Under the pieces are notes generated by a model. That model was not told the origin of the DNA and did no database searches. It saw nothing but the letters and a program-made list of their open reading frames with translations. This document shows positions 47,592 to 56,284 of a stretch of DNA of 64,000 bases, piece by piece. The DNA comes from Nymphaea colorata. Taxonomy: Eukaryota > Streptophyta > Magnoliopsida > Nymphaeales > Nymphaeaceae. The DNA lies in the NCBI RefSeq assembly GCF_008831285.2, contig NC_045141.1:15178106-15242105 (forward strand). Direction: 5' to 3'. Position 1 is the stretch's first letter. The number at the start of each line of letters is the position of its first letter. The position numbers and the translations under genes were made by a program.

Positions 47592-48465
47592 GGAATTATG
47601 GTCTGATCTCCATGTATTTAGAAGGCAAATTTTGCTGCAGGTGGTGTCCATGGGAAGAAAGAAGTTTAGTGCTGATTTTCAGCTGATGTTTAGACTTCTC
47701 AAACTAATCTTATTTATTGGATCTGTTGGAGCTGTTGGTGTCCTCTTCACACTGAATCTCACAATTGGCGACATCTTTGCTAGTTTCTTAGCTTTCATGC
47801 CAACAGGGTGGGCACTGCTACAGGTAAATTGTCCTTTTCCCCCCCAACTATTAGAATAAGGAATAATTTGTGCCATGACCATGATAAAGTGCAAGATTTT
47901 TTTTCCCCCTCTTTTTCTCTGTCCCCTTACATTATAAGGTTGACTAAGCATTGTCGCCTTATCTATAACATCCTGAGTACCAGGAGTGACTTAAAAAAAG
48001 TTGTGCATAGTTGATTGTTTGAGATATATTAGTAGCCAGACATGCCTTATACTATCGGTGTTCTGGTTCATAGCCGTCTCTGGTGCCAACTAGATCGGCC
48101 TACAGGTTTGGTCGAGCTTTACCACACTGGGCGCTAATATCAGTTTTATGGTGTCAGATTTTGTCCTTGTAGCTCAACATGTTGATGTTTTAATCTTGAT
48201 TCCTTGCTACCTTTTTCCCAAAATGCTGCAACAGATTGCTCAAGCATGCAGGCCACTGATGAAAGCTTTGGGACTTTGGGGCTCAGCAAAAGCACTTGCC
48301 AAGGGATATGAGTATATTATGGGTCTTATAATTTTCACACCTGTTGCTGTCCTTGCATGGTTTCCCTTTGTATCGGAGTTCCAAACACGGCTTCTCTTCA
48401 ACCAAGCATTCAGCCGAGGCTTGCAAATTTCACGGATTTTGGCTGGAGGGAAGAAGCAGAACTAA
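12055..48465 (+). CDS. CALS5: Callose synthase 5-like 1,3-beta-glucan synthase (GT48), complete, 42 coding exons
   Basis: It polymerises UDP-glucose into callose at the plasma membrane. In Arabidopsis, CalS5/GSL2 makes the callose around microspores and is needed for pollen wall patterning. Exons: 12055-12244, 12806-12906, 18909-19030, 19097-19193, 19371-19481, 20244-20369, 20490-20582, 28640-28731, 29455-29581, 29684-29821, 29892-29968, 30065-30152, 30242-30370, 30465-30579, 32097-32431, 34050-34102, 34249-34309, 34402-34483, 34635-34684, 34793-34879, 35219-35341, 35435-35529 (or 35583), 35640-35724, 35797-35957, 36114-36237, 36328-36422, 36505-36661, 36739-36890, 37783-37892, 38028-38153, 38231-38299, 38383-38572, 38949-39060, 39170-39289, 39386-39501, 39688-39771, 41273-41385, 41466-41695, 41806-42603, 47072-47122, 47641-47823, 48235-48465. 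The phases sum to 1932 residues, against about 1920 for Arabidopsis CalS5. The N-terminus ([12 protein letters not shown]) and C-terminus ([10 protein letters not shown]) match the CalS5 type rather than other paralogues. All donors are GT except that of exon 22. Confidence 0.93.
12907..13368 (+). other. CalS5 intron 2, part upstream of the chromovirus insertion
   Basis: AT-rich intron sequence. A short direct duplication of TTCACCCCGGGTCC lies near 13264-13292, just before the insertion. No coding potential. Confidence 0.7.
13369..13782 (-). repeat. 3' LTR of the intron-2 chromovirus element
   Basis: 414 bp, aligned throughout with 16119-16514. A third, truncated relative lies at 21386-21676. 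Confidence 0.92.
13783..14275 (-). pseudogene. Integrase C-terminal (SH3-like) domain and chromodomain of chromovirus Pol
   Basis: The minus strand from 14273 reads [34 protein letters not shown] and FHVCKFQPF, the typical end of a Ty3 integrase. After frame changes it continues to [18 protein letters not shown] and [13 protein letters not shown] (about 13945-13800), a chromodomain-like segment. The reading frame is disrupted, so no single protein spans it. Confidence 0.8.
14240..14773 (-). pseudogene. Retropepsin-like protease domain of the chromovirus element
   Basis: 177 codons open. The active-site motif [13 protein letters not shown] lies near the start, followed by a second conserved segment MILGMELL. 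The frame ends where protease linker sequence meets integrase C-terminal sequence (about 14270), the apparent boundary of the missing RT/RNase H/integrase core. Confidence 0.85.
14806..16075 (-). pseudogene. Gag of the chromovirus element (two open segments)
   Basis: The N-terminal part (16075-15761) is a charged coiled-coil-like segment. The second part (15423-14806) has the retrotransposon Gag pattern ([28 protein letters not shown]) and a zinc-knuckle remnant ([14 protein letters not shown]) that lacks its first Cys. The gap 15424-15760 carries stops or frameshifts but keeps gag-like composition. Confidence 0.8.
16119..16514 (-). repeat. 5' LTR of the intron-2 chromovirus element
   Basis: 396 bp. 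It differs from the other LTR by several substitutions and small indels, including loss of most of the GGACGCAGATCACTTGAACG segment. The insertion is therefore not recent. Confidence 0.92.
16515..18908 (+). other. CalS5 intron 2, part downstream of the chromovirus insertion
   Basis: Very AT-rich at 16660-17050, with an (AT)n run at 17863-17884. A GC-richer section at 17900-18530 has no recognisable coding content. The acceptor TTTGGCAG ends at 18908. Confidence 0.65.
20946..21056. repeat. Short tandem duplication, about 55-bp unit
   Basis: The stretch GGAAATATGAGTAGTCTGTC...TGGTTTGATTCAACAA occurs twice in direct succession in CalS5 intron 7, with one internal difference (CATTTCTTTG versus CATTACTTTG). 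Confidence 0.9.
21313..22208 (-). repeat. 3' LTR of the copia element, interrupted by a chromovirus LTR piece
   Basis: About 600 bp of copia LTR split by foreign sequence at 21386-21676. Contains several spaced GTGAGCACAC-type units. It lacks about 40 bp (GGTGGTCGATGATTCCTCC region) present in the other LTR. Confidence 0.9.
21386..21676 (-). mobile_element. Truncated chromovirus LTR inside the copia LTR
   Basis: Starts exactly at the LTR terminus TGTCACGGGCCGAC and follows the intron-2 chromovirus LTR to AATCCCAATAT, then stops about 120 bp short of the LTR end. The partner copia LTR shows the uninterrupted site. About 10 bp of copia sequence was lost at the junction. Confidence 0.9.
22360..23495 (-). 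pseudogene. Copia reverse transcriptase and RNase H
   Basis: RT pieces at 23495-23157 ([35 protein letters not shown]) and 23103-22798 ([32 protein letters not shown]). RNase H at 22710-22360 ([43 protein letters not shown]). The Tyr-Val-Asp-Asp active-site region is degraded: the minus strand near 23160 reads FFMLTI. Confidence 0.9.
24048..25148 (-). pseudogene. Copia integrase (GAG-pre-integrase zinc finger and catalytic core)
   Basis: 25148-24612 encodes the pre-integrase region with the HHCC remnant ([30 protein letters not shown]) and the start of the core ([24 protein letters not shown]). 24347-24048 encodes the later part ([37 protein letters not shown]). The catalytic Asp of the usual HxDIxG block is present. 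Confidence 0.9.
25427..25951 (-). pseudogene. Copia Gag with degraded zinc knuckle
   Basis: 174 codons open. Gag-like segment ([36 protein letters not shown]) followed by a basic linker and [15 protein letters not shown], in which the last Cys of the CX2CX4HX4C knuckle is Tyr. Upstream gag sequence up to about 26220 is frame-broken. Confidence 0.85.
26300..26939 (-). repeat. 5' LTR of the copia element
   Basis: About 640 bp, uninterrupted, aligned along its length to 21313-22208. The outer end is less certain because CTTTACA in the partner reads CTTTCCC here. Confidence 0.88.
26940..28639 (+). other. CalS5 intron 7, 3' part
   Basis: AT-rich. Includes two similar pieces (CTATGTTTCATGTTACGGA at 27644 and 27726, a direct repeat about 80 bp apart) and a segment at 27840-28120 rich in GACTAGTC/GGTTGAC motifs. 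No coding sequence is recognised. The acceptor TTTCACAG ends at 28639. Confidence 0.6.
28640..30370 (+). other. CALS5: CalS5 exons 8-13: FKS1-domain-1 region
   Basis: Residues about 281-497. Contains [31 protein letters not shown] and [15 protein letters not shown], the conserved FKS1_dom1 block of fungal and plant glucan synthases. It continues into [10 protein letters not shown] and [13 protein letters not shown]. This domain precedes the first membrane block and is thought to face the cytosol. Confidence 0.9.
30580..32096 (+). other. CalS5 intron 14 (1.5 kb)
   Basis: Donor GTATAT, acceptor TTTTGTAG. Contains a CT-rich run near 30975-31020 and otherwise AT-rich sequence. I see no embedded gene. 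Confidence 0.75.
32432..34049 (+). other. CalS5 intron 15 (1.6 kb)
   Basis: Donor GTATAC, acceptor TTTTTTCAG. Holds an (AT)n microsatellite at 33564-33590 and an unassigned CTAGTCACCCTAGGTGAGA segment near 33390. No coding sequence. Confidence 0.75.
35530..35639 (+). other. CalS5 intron 22 with mutated donor (GA) and downstream alternative GTGAGT
   Basis: Conservation places the exon end after AGTGACAG (35529), joining to GGAAATGG at 35640 to make SDREMD. The next bases are GAAAGA instead of GTAAGA-like. A strong donor GTGAGT begins at 35584. The 54 bases between are open and in frame, so use of that donor adds 18 residues. Confidence 0.75.
36891..37782 (+). other. CalS5 intron 28 carrying a plastid insertion
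   Basis: Donor GTCTGA after ...CTCTCATTCAG, acceptor TTTTTGTAG ending at 37782. It is about 0.9 kb, much of it plastid-derived ndhB. The rest (37436-37780) is unassigned. Confidence 0.8.
37165..37435 (+). pseudogene. ndhB: Nuclear plastid DNA: 3' end of ndhB
   Basis: Encodes the C-terminal end of plastid NAD(P)H dehydrogenase subunit 2: [50 protein letters not shown] and [15 protein letters not shown], then the native TAG at 37433-37435. Substitutions such as STIRGIS for the expected STIPGIS show nuclear decay. There is no start codon and it is enclosed in a CalS5 intron, so it is not functional. Similarity begins at CTGGTGTGGATGG, and I cannot extend it upstream. Confidence 0.92.
39772..41272 (+). 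other. CalS5 intron 36 (1.5 kb)
   Basis: Donor GTAAGA, acceptor TGTTCAG ending at 41272. Contains the foldback element at 40761-40945 and otherwise AT-rich sequence. Confidence 0.75.
40761..40945. repeat. Foldback/MITE-like inverted repeat
   Basis: CACTCAACTTTTGAGAAAAA... at 40761-40789 is the near-exact reverse complement of TTTGAGAATTTCTCTCAAAA...GAGTG at 40918-40945. The arms are about 28 nt around a loop of about 130 nt. Element ends beyond the arms are not defined, though GGTACGCC and CCTATTGCACCC nearby resemble common plant MITE flanks. Confidence 0.75.
42604..47071 (+). other. CalS5 intron 39 (4.5 kb), unassigned
   Basis: Donor GTAAGT, acceptor CGAACAG. Roughly 43185-43760 and 44300-44560 look like old repeat-derived AT-rich sequence. 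I recognise no protein domain, terminal repeat or target duplication in it. Confidence 0.65.
47318..47402. repeat. (CT)n(GT)n and (CA)n compound microsatellite in CalS5 intron 40
   Basis: About 26 bases of CT repeat, 26 bases of GT repeat, then a CA-rich run. A separate (GA)n run of about 48 bases follows at 47543-47590, 50 bases before the exon 41 acceptor. Confidence 0.95.
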
Positions 48466-48600
48466 GTTTAGTGATTTCGGGGACAAGGACATCAGGAAGA
48501 ATGCCTGCATATGTGTCTTTAGTACCTGTAAAATAGCATTTTTTGTTCGGAACTTTGAACTGGTTTACAAGAAGCATGAAAGTTAGATGTAACATACGTT
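48466..48600 (+). other. CalS5 3' UTR
   Basis: Begins after the TAA at 48463-48465. No unmistakable AATAAA is seen in the first 200 bases, so the end is estimated. The tandem duplication starts only 46 bases past the stop, so the 3' UTR is partly duplicated at 57201. Confidence 0.5.
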
Positions 48601-48709
48601 AGCTTGTGTAGGTTTTTGTGCTCTTCTATTTATCTGATTACTTCCTATAGATCAACTTAAATGAAGCTACATACTAAAGCTAAAGCAGATGAAGCTCCAT
48701 TACAAAAAC

Positions 48710-48754
<45 letters not shown>

Positions 48755-50066
48755 CACACATTAAACACTTGCACACGCATATAGATGGATGATGTTAATC
48801 CAGCTTTTAGTATAATAATGATTATATTATTGACGGCATAACTTTCACAATTTATTAAGTTTGCCCGAATGTTTGTGCATATTTTCAACGTACGAAAAAG
48901 CAGGACACCTGAGGTAATGATTTTTGCAAGTTGTAATTTTGATAAATCACAAACGTTTAATTTAATCTGTAGAATGTAATAAAAGAAACATTTTAAATTT
49001 GAACAGACATAGCCATTGATTACCATTGATTATAGTGTTGGTGTTCCATCGGTCTTCGTTTATCAGTCATGGGGCATGTATCTTCACCTTTCCGTCCTCA
49101 AATATCAATGGATACTCCATTTTGCTTTGTTACAAATTAAGTTGAATGCATGGAAAACAAAGCTGAGTGAGCCAAAGGTTAAAAATGTGTTGACTTCAGT
49201 CAGTTACGCATTGACTCTGCCCTGCTGTGTCAACATGGATGTGGCTCGGGTTCGTCACAGGTATAAACCCATTAACGGTTCTAGTCTTTGGTGTGACATT
49301 CCTCATAAAAAATGGGTCAATAAAGGGATGTCATGTGAGCTCTGTCTTATGATACAAGTTTTACCTCTATTGTGTTCTTATAGTGTATTTTATCCTAAAA
49401 ATATTCCATTATATTCCCTCTTGCCAAGATGAATTATGGCAGCAGAAATTTAAGGTCACGACTACTGTGGCCTGCTTGAGCTCCAGATATGACTTAATGA
49501 ACCCTAGCCTCCATGGCGACATGGTTGCTTCCAGTGTAGAGAGCGATAGTTAGTTTGTCATACTTCATTTTAATTGTATTTATTTATTTTTTTTGTATGT
49601 TCGGGTGAGCAGGAATAAATCCCACCACCCACGTGAAGCCAAAGCCTCACTTATCTCCTACGTTTGAGGTTTGTTGTTAGTGCTTCAGGGTGATGCTTTT
49701 GCTATGTTTCAACTTACATATTGGCGCTTCTTTTCTTGAACACAGAAAGCTGACAACATCAGAGTTTAAAATGAAAACTGGCTGCTGGCTGCCTACAAGC
49801 CCACCCTATCCATTGTACAAATCCGAATTCCATTTTGTCATTTCTGAGTAACTAAATTTCACTTACCTTGGAAAAAATGAATTTTGATTTGAGTTGAGTT
49901 GGGCAGCCGTAGGTTTTGGCCATCATAAATGATAAAATATGTCCATGGTGAGTTGTTGGCTCCATAAATAGTTGAAGCCACACCCAATCAAAAAGGAATG
50001 TTATCCAAACACATCTCAAGTAGTTGGAGTAATACTTGATCCATTTAACCGTTTGCTTTTCCATCG

Positions 50067-50174
50067 CCAAAAGGGTTGACACAACTGGATGGAGCTGGCA
50101 GACAACCGATTTCTATTTTGAATCCTTGGGGTGCCAATTTTCTATGTTGTAAATCCAGAAAAAATCGCTCGAGG

Positions 50175-50247
<73 letters not shown>

Positions 50248-50390
50248 CTTTTCCATCGCCAAAAGGGTTGACACAACTGGATGGAGCTGGCAGACAACCG
50301 ATTTCTATTTTGAATCCTTGGGGTGCCAATTTTCTATGTTATAAATCAGTAATAGAGTCAGAAAAAATCGTTCGAGGGGCATATATATAT
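50067..50390. repeat. Local duplication (about 195 bp) around an (AT)n tract in copy 1
   Basis: GCTTTTCCATCGCCAAAAGG...GGGGTGCCAATTTTCTATGTT occurs at about 50056-50145 and again at about 50248-50340. Each is followed by GAAAAAATCGxTCGAGGGGCATATA. An (AT)n tract of about 67 bases (50179-50245) lies between. Copy 2 has the unit once, at 58731-58825. Confidence 0.9.
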
Positions 50391-50554
50391 ATATATATAA
50401 AGAATAAATATTTAAGATTTTCATTTAAAAATAAAGAACTTTTAAGAGACTAGTGTAACAACTGCCCACACCATGCACAATGTGGCTACGCCACTGCTGT
50501 AAATGGAAGGACACTAATGGGTAAGTTGAAGCATGGCGTGGGTGGTACCTTAAA

Positions 50555-50632
50555 ACACCAAAAGCTGGCCACGTACCCTAACACCAAAAGCTGGCCACGT
50601 ACCCTAACACCAAAAGCTGGCCACTTACCCTA
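50555..50632. repeat. 26-bp tandem repeat, three units
   Basis: ACACCAAAAGCTGGCCACGT followed by ACCCTA, repeated at 50555, 50581 and 50607 (third unit slightly changed). The equivalent part of copy 2 (near 58885) has a single diverged unit. Confidence 0.93.
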
Positions 50633-51501
50633 GGATGAGGGGTTGGATGAGACACCAAGGACCTTTATCTTTTATGTGCAATAGGTGAGGTAGTCACAAC
50701 TATGAGTTTTTATAGGAGAGCCTTCATCCCCCATTCTGGTACGGTTGAGTTTCCGCCCATTTCAAAGTTTTCATTACTGAATTGCCTCAACCATTCCAAA
50801 ACACATGGAATACTTTAAATGGGCTTATGGTTCGTATGAATTGTATGTATATTCAACTCCTTGGAAGACCACTCCCCATTTCAGTTTAATTAAAATGTGA
50901 ATTGAACCGTCTACTCTTTTAATAAAAAAGATGGTTCATAGTGAAACATGACCATATTCTCTTTTCCATAGACCCTAACCCATAATCAATTTGAATCTAA
51001 TTTTTCTAACCATATTAAACCGTAAATCTTCAGACATTTGTTAAGTAAATTTTAACTTATTTTAAATGAAGAAATAATATCATGTAAATATAATAGCAAA
51101 AAAAAAACTTAATGAAAATAAACGACTAGTATTTTCAGAACAAACTTAGTGTAGCAGATCTATATTAAAAAGTCGAAGTTAGTTGTATAAGAATAATCAT
51201 CCATGATTACTGTTTGCGACTCTAAATTTCTTTAATATGCATTTTTGTAATTTAGACTCAAAATGCATACTTTCGATAAGTTTTTTGTTATCCAAACAAA
51301 ATTTTAAATTAAACCAGACGAGCAAACTTTAATAATAATTAAATTATTTGATCAAATAAACTGTAAATCATAAATTAATGCAATCAATTAATCAAATTTT
51401 TTTAAAGAAGTAAATTTTTTTTAACTAACATTGAATATATACATTTGATAAGAAAAAATTGTGAAAATGATAAAAAATATTCCTTGAATTAACTACATGA
51501 T

Positions 51502-52536
51502 CTATGTCACCGGAGTGCGGGGTGCGGGTGCCGGCGCGGCACATCTTAAAAAATTTAGGTGCGGTGGTGCAGAAAGACTATTTATTATTATAATTATTAA
51601 TATATAATAATAATATATATGACAAAATTATCTCTAAACCATAAAATTATTAAATATCAAAATCAAAATTACAATTTTTCCCATTCCTTTCTTTCTTAAT
51701 AAGGAGGTTAGGTTCCTGGTCGAAGGAAGGGGGCAAAGCGTTCAGTAAGGAGGGTTATTCTTATAACAGTTTTGGTTTTGGGTAAGTTAAATTAGATCAA
51801 ACCCAAATCCAAACCCAAACTATATCACTCGCCTGACCGGTTCCCCTTCATCGTCTTCCTCTCTAATCTCTATCTCCCTCTTCCTTGCCCTCTCAATCTC
51901 ACATTCCACAAGTGAGCATCGACACATAGAAGAAGAGGAAGGAGCAGTGGCGGCGGCGGCGGTGCAGCACGGCGGCGCTAGGTCTTCCTTCTGTCCTCAC
52001 CACTCTTCCTCCATCTCCCATCCATTTCCCCCCTTTCCTCCCGTCCTCATCTCTCTTCCTCCCTCTCCCATCCGTTTCCCCCTTTCCTTTCGGCCCTTAC
52101 GTTGCGCAGGTGATGACTCAAATCGCGGAACCTGTGGCAAACATCATCATCAAGGTGGCCTTCGAGAACGGGCTGAACCAATACGTCTTCCTCACGTACA
52201 GGCAGCTTGTTGCCACTCTCGCCATCGCTCGCGTTGCCTATTATGTGGAGAGGTACTACGAGAGAAGGAAACCATGAACGAAGGGCTAGCTTCTAAATGC
52301 TGTTGAAGACAGAGACTTAAGGTTTTGATGCGGATTTGAGTTAAAATGGTTCCCACCCTTCTGTTCGTGTTGCAGGAAAGACTCCCTTTCCCCCAAATCA
52401 TCCCTTTCTCCCCCGGGTGCGGTTTGGGTGCGAGCTCCTCATCGGGTGCTGATTGGGTGCGCACTTGGAGCGCACCCGCACCCGCATCGTGTCGGTGCGG
52501 GTGCGAGCTCAAAGAAAATGCACCTAGGTGACACAG
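51502..52536. mobile_element. Non-autonomous hAT-like DNA transposon carrying a captured gene fragment
   Basis: Termini are CTATGTCACC at the left and GGTGACACAG at the right, inverted repeats matching at 9 of 10 bases. Both ends are followed inward by GTGCGGGTGC-type subterminal repeats. The flanks TACATGAT (51494-51501) and TAGATGAT (52537-52544) form an imperfect 8-bp duplication, and the empty site in copy 2 reads TAAATGAT (60336-60343). An 8-bp duplication with short inverted termini fits the hAT superfamily. No transposase is encoded. The inside is GC-rich and includes a plant gene fragment. Confidence 0.82.
52113..52277 (+). pseudogene. Captured WAT1-related/EamA transporter (nodulin MtN21 type) fragment
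   Basis: A 54-residue frame from ATG to TGA reads ANIIIKVAFENGLNQYVF and LTYRQLVATLAIARVAYYVE. It matches the first two membrane helices of plant WAT1-related proteins (pattern NI-x2-K-x-A-x3-G, then YRQ-x2-ATLA-IA, then ER). Just upstream, TTGCGCAG looks like a splice acceptor, so genomic DNA was probably captured. The rest of the ten-helix protein is absent. It lies between the transposon's inverted ends. Confidence 0.75.
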
Positions 52537-52745
52537 TAGATGATTAGTCGAAGCAAACCTGGATCTATATGACTACATGCGAGAATCCAAGATGTTTACT
52601 GGACTTTCTGCCAAATGGATATAGATGCTAAGAAAACAAAATTCAGACCCAAATCTGATCTAGTAGTTCTTATTTGATCTAAATTGATATTACTTAAATG
52701 AATCTAGGTTGTCAGTCAATGGGATTCAGTCATTCAGATCTTATG

Positions 52746-55700
52746 TGTCACACCCCAACTTTTTGACCATCAAACAAATTTTTTTTCTAAACATAAAGTA
52801 TTGAGATGCGACTATACAACAATTCAAAAAGGAGGGAGAATAATCACAACCCATATAATTGATGCATAACAAAAACAATATAATCAAAACAAAACACGCC
52901 AGCACTACAAAAGACCCAAAACCTCCCCAGTAGGATGTGAGTTCAACCATCTGATCAACCTACTGTCTCGGGTCCGCCAAAACCTGAAAAATGAAACAAC
53001 TGAAGGCTTAGCCTTCGCAGTATGGAAACAAGCCAGGTAAAATCCCTAACCCTCTTATGTATGACTCAAATATGAGAAATAACAATTACGAAACACATTT
53101 TTATCATGTTGTGGTAGGACACACAGTCACACAACTAGTCAATAAGCCTTCACATAAACCACAAAATGCAAAGGCCACAATATCATATTCAATAGCCACA
53201 TGCAATTCAGGCATAACACATCATTCATATCACTTCACTCACATTCACAATCACATTCTTCTCTTTTCTCCATTATACATACCATGACATGTAAAGGCCA
53301 CTCATTGACCACAATAACACATTTAACAATCACACTTCAATCACAGATACTTCATTCTTATTCTTTTATTCACATGCATATCATTCATCGTTTCATTCAT
53401 ATTCTTTTCATTTTCATTAGCTTCAGTAAATTGACAGTTCATGTGGGTGCAAACACAAACACATGCACACTGTGGGTGGCCTACAGCTGAGAGACAACCC
53501 CAGTGGTGGCCCATAACAGTATGGATCTATTCTCCCTGCAGTGGTAGAGCACTCATCCATGGATGTGTGAATTCCAAGGAGAGATACTTAGCCTTCCCTA
53601 AGACACCCAGGTTGGGAAGGTGGGAGCCCAACGTTCCCAGCACATCACACAACGGTATCTTGGGGCCTTGAACGCCTGCACTCCGAACAGGCGAGACCGG
53701 TGGCGAAGGCGGGACAACTCACAAACACATACGCACAACCCACTGGCCTATCTCTTATTTTTTCTTTCTTATCATTATAATTGCATATTCACAAAATGAC
53801 TTGCTAGCTCATGAGGTTGGTTCACTTCATGAGTGTACCCACACCTCCAATTGCCTCCACACGAGGGCTACACATATAATTCACATTCTTACATAGCCGT
53901 CATAACAATATGGGTACAACTACCCTTCAATCTCATTCAATTGTATTATTACCACAGCAATGCATATGCAACAAATCACAACATTCACATTTATTAAAAT
54001 TCACATTTATTAAATACATCGGTCACATCTTTCAAAACTTAGCCAAATCCCAGAGAGTAGTCTCGATCCATGATTGACTCGTAACTATCCTATACAATTA
54101 TCACTCTATGATGCTCCCTAATGCATAATCGGGGTCGAAGAGATAACTCAACTCGATACTCCACTTCATCTGTCTTAAACAATTATCACTTCTAGCATGC
54201 ACATGCAACAAAATAGTAAGTTTGAAAACAAGCTTCTAATAGCTTTCTGAAACAAAACTTGTCACATAACAAAATCATTCATAAAATGACTGGCTAGCTC
54301 ATGAGGTTGGTTCACCTGACAAGTGCACTCACACCTCCAATTGCCTACACACGAGGGCTACACATATCATTAACATTCTTATCTAGCCGTCATTACAATA
54401 CGGGTACAACTACCATTCAATTCATTCAATTGCATTATTGCCCACGGCAATGCATGTGCAATATATCACAACATTCACAATCACACATATCAGTCACATC
54501 TTTCAAAATTTAGCCAAACCACAGAGTAGTCTTGATCAGTGATTGACTCATAGCTATCCTAGACAATTATTATTCTAGGATGCTTTCTAATGTATAATTG
54601 GGGTCAATGAGATATTCAACTCGATACTCCACCTCATTTGTCCTAAACAGTTATCAATTCTAGCATGCACATGCAATTGCGTAGTCATTTAACAAAAACA
54701 AAGCTAATCACATACATTTAATCTTATACATACATTCATTCATTCAATCACATTACAATCATTCAATCACATCACAATCCGAGGATCCAACGATTCTGGA
54801 ACATACATTCACAAATTGGCCCCAGACAGGGATTTGTCTGGAATGCCGTCATATCTGTCGCACGTCCACAAAACACCCAAAACGCCTCAAACTTCAAATC
54901 ATGTTGCTCAAGGTCTATTGCACGTACCCGGTGTACCTGCAAAGCAATAGAAATGGTTTCTACTTGTTTCACTCTACAATCTATACAAGTGTAAAATATA
55001 ATCATTGAGGCATGTCATCGCTTTAAGAAGGTGTCGACGGGTAGTGTCGACCCACAAAACCCTCCAATAGGTCTCTTTCCAACTCTTTGAGGTTGTGACC
55101 AAACATCTAAACTCAAAGCTTCGATCAGTCTATCACAAACACACATCTCATTAGCATTCTTTAGGTGAATCGTCTTCCCAATAATACACCCAACTTACAT
55201 GTTCTTCTCCAACTAACATTGAAATACGCCAATTGACCGTAGCATGTGCCACATGCTAACTAAAATGATTCTAAATCTTCTCACCCACATCAAACCTCTA
55301 CCATGTTTCCAAATAGCTTCTAGAATCAACTTATCATGCTAAAAAGGTCATTATAAGCATGGATTATCGCATCTCCAAAATGATCATAGACTTTCTCCAA
55401 AAAGCAAATCGCTAACATATATAATAAATTATCAATTCTTAATTCTAGCATGCTTAGTCAATAATTACACATGCTCCAACAACAAATATTCGATAATTTA
55501 GACTCAATTAGGCCTCACTCACCCCAAACTTAGAGTTTAAACTGCTGCAATGCTCCTGGCAGTCACCTCAAGAGTTTTAGTGATTCCTAAGTAGCTAAAA
55601 TCATGCAATGCCACCACCACCACCGCCTCCTCCTCGCTGCCAAGAGGGGCAGAATGCATCCCCAACTACAATTCAATCCAACAGCCACCAAAAGTCAAAA

Positions 55701-56284
55701 TCAACGGAAAGATGGTTTAAGAGAGGGGTCTATCGTTAGAAGAAGCCTATAATAGTTGTGTGGGAGGCTGAAAACGAGTGAGAGTGGGCGCTGACAGAGA
55801 GGAGAGATTGAGAGAGAGGGTTCAAACAAAAGGGGAGAGACAAGAGGGGGCAACAAAGGAGAGGGACCGTGCGGGTGAGAGCTGGCGGGAAGGGGAAGGA
55901 GAGAGTGAGGTGCATAGACAGAGAGGGCGAGAGAGTGTGGGAGAGGTAGAGAGAGAGGCATAGCACGGGAGAGTGGGCGTGTGAGGGGAGGACGAGAAGA
56001 AGGAAGAAGGGGAAAGAAGAAGAAAGAGGTAGCGAGAGAGAGGTCGGGAGGATTTACCCGAGCAGCCGTTGCCCTTCCTCCGCTGGCCCAGAGGTTGCCG
56101 CAGCCATACCTACTGCCGCCAGCTGTTCCTCCTGCTTCTTGTTTCTTCTTGCGATGCCACAGAAGAAGGAACGAAGAGGGAGACGAGGGAGAACAACTCC
56201 CTCACATCGGGCTCACACGCGAGTGGGTTTGGGTCCAGGTCTGGACCCGATCCAGCCCACCTGCAAAAAGAGTCGAGCGTTACA
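52746..56284. mobile_element. 3.5-kb solo LTR of an LTR retrotransposon
   Basis: Begins TGTCACACCCCAAC, ends GCGTTACA, and is flanked by a perfect 5-bp duplication TTATG (52741-52745 and 56285-56289). The empty site in copy 2 reads ATATG once (60540-60544). The start sequence does not recur inside, and no gag or pol protein is visible, so it is one long LTR. It contains a degenerate 490-bp tandem duplication and a purine-rich (GAGAGGG) stretch at 55700-56060. Long LTRs starting TGTCACACCC are typical of some plant Ty3 lineages; the family is not assigned. Confidence 0.85.
53793..54690. repeat. Internal tandem duplication in the solo LTR, 490-bp period
   Basis: GCTAGCTCATGAGGTTGGTTCAC at 53803 and 54293 begins two aligned units, each continuing through CACACCTCCAATTGCCT, a CAATTGxATTATT block and ending at TCTAGCATGCACATGCAA. 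They are clearly diverged. Confidence 0.88.

Larger units (their letters stand above)
41806..48465 (+). other. CALS5: CalS5 exons 39-42: C-terminal transmembrane block
   Basis: Residues about 1513-1932. Exon 39 (798 nt) encodes [63 protein letters not shown] and [13 protein letters not shown]. Exon 40 is a single span ([17 protein letters not shown]). Exon 41 starts [20 protein letters not shown]. Exon 42 contains [13 protein letters not shown] and ends in the stop at 48463-48465. Intron 39 is 4.5 kb. Confidence 0.92.

Noticed and set aside
49016-49432. Possible conserved protein shared by both duplication copies (49139 and 57830 regions)
   Set aside because: The frames diverge after about 40 codons through an indel, and most base differences change the amino acid, so there is no sign of selection on a protein.
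50076-50453. Reading frame with a long Ile-Tyr repeat
   Set aside because: It is simply the translation of an (AT)n microsatellite; the same applies at 58905-59108 and to the Leu-Ser frames at 47314 and 47457.
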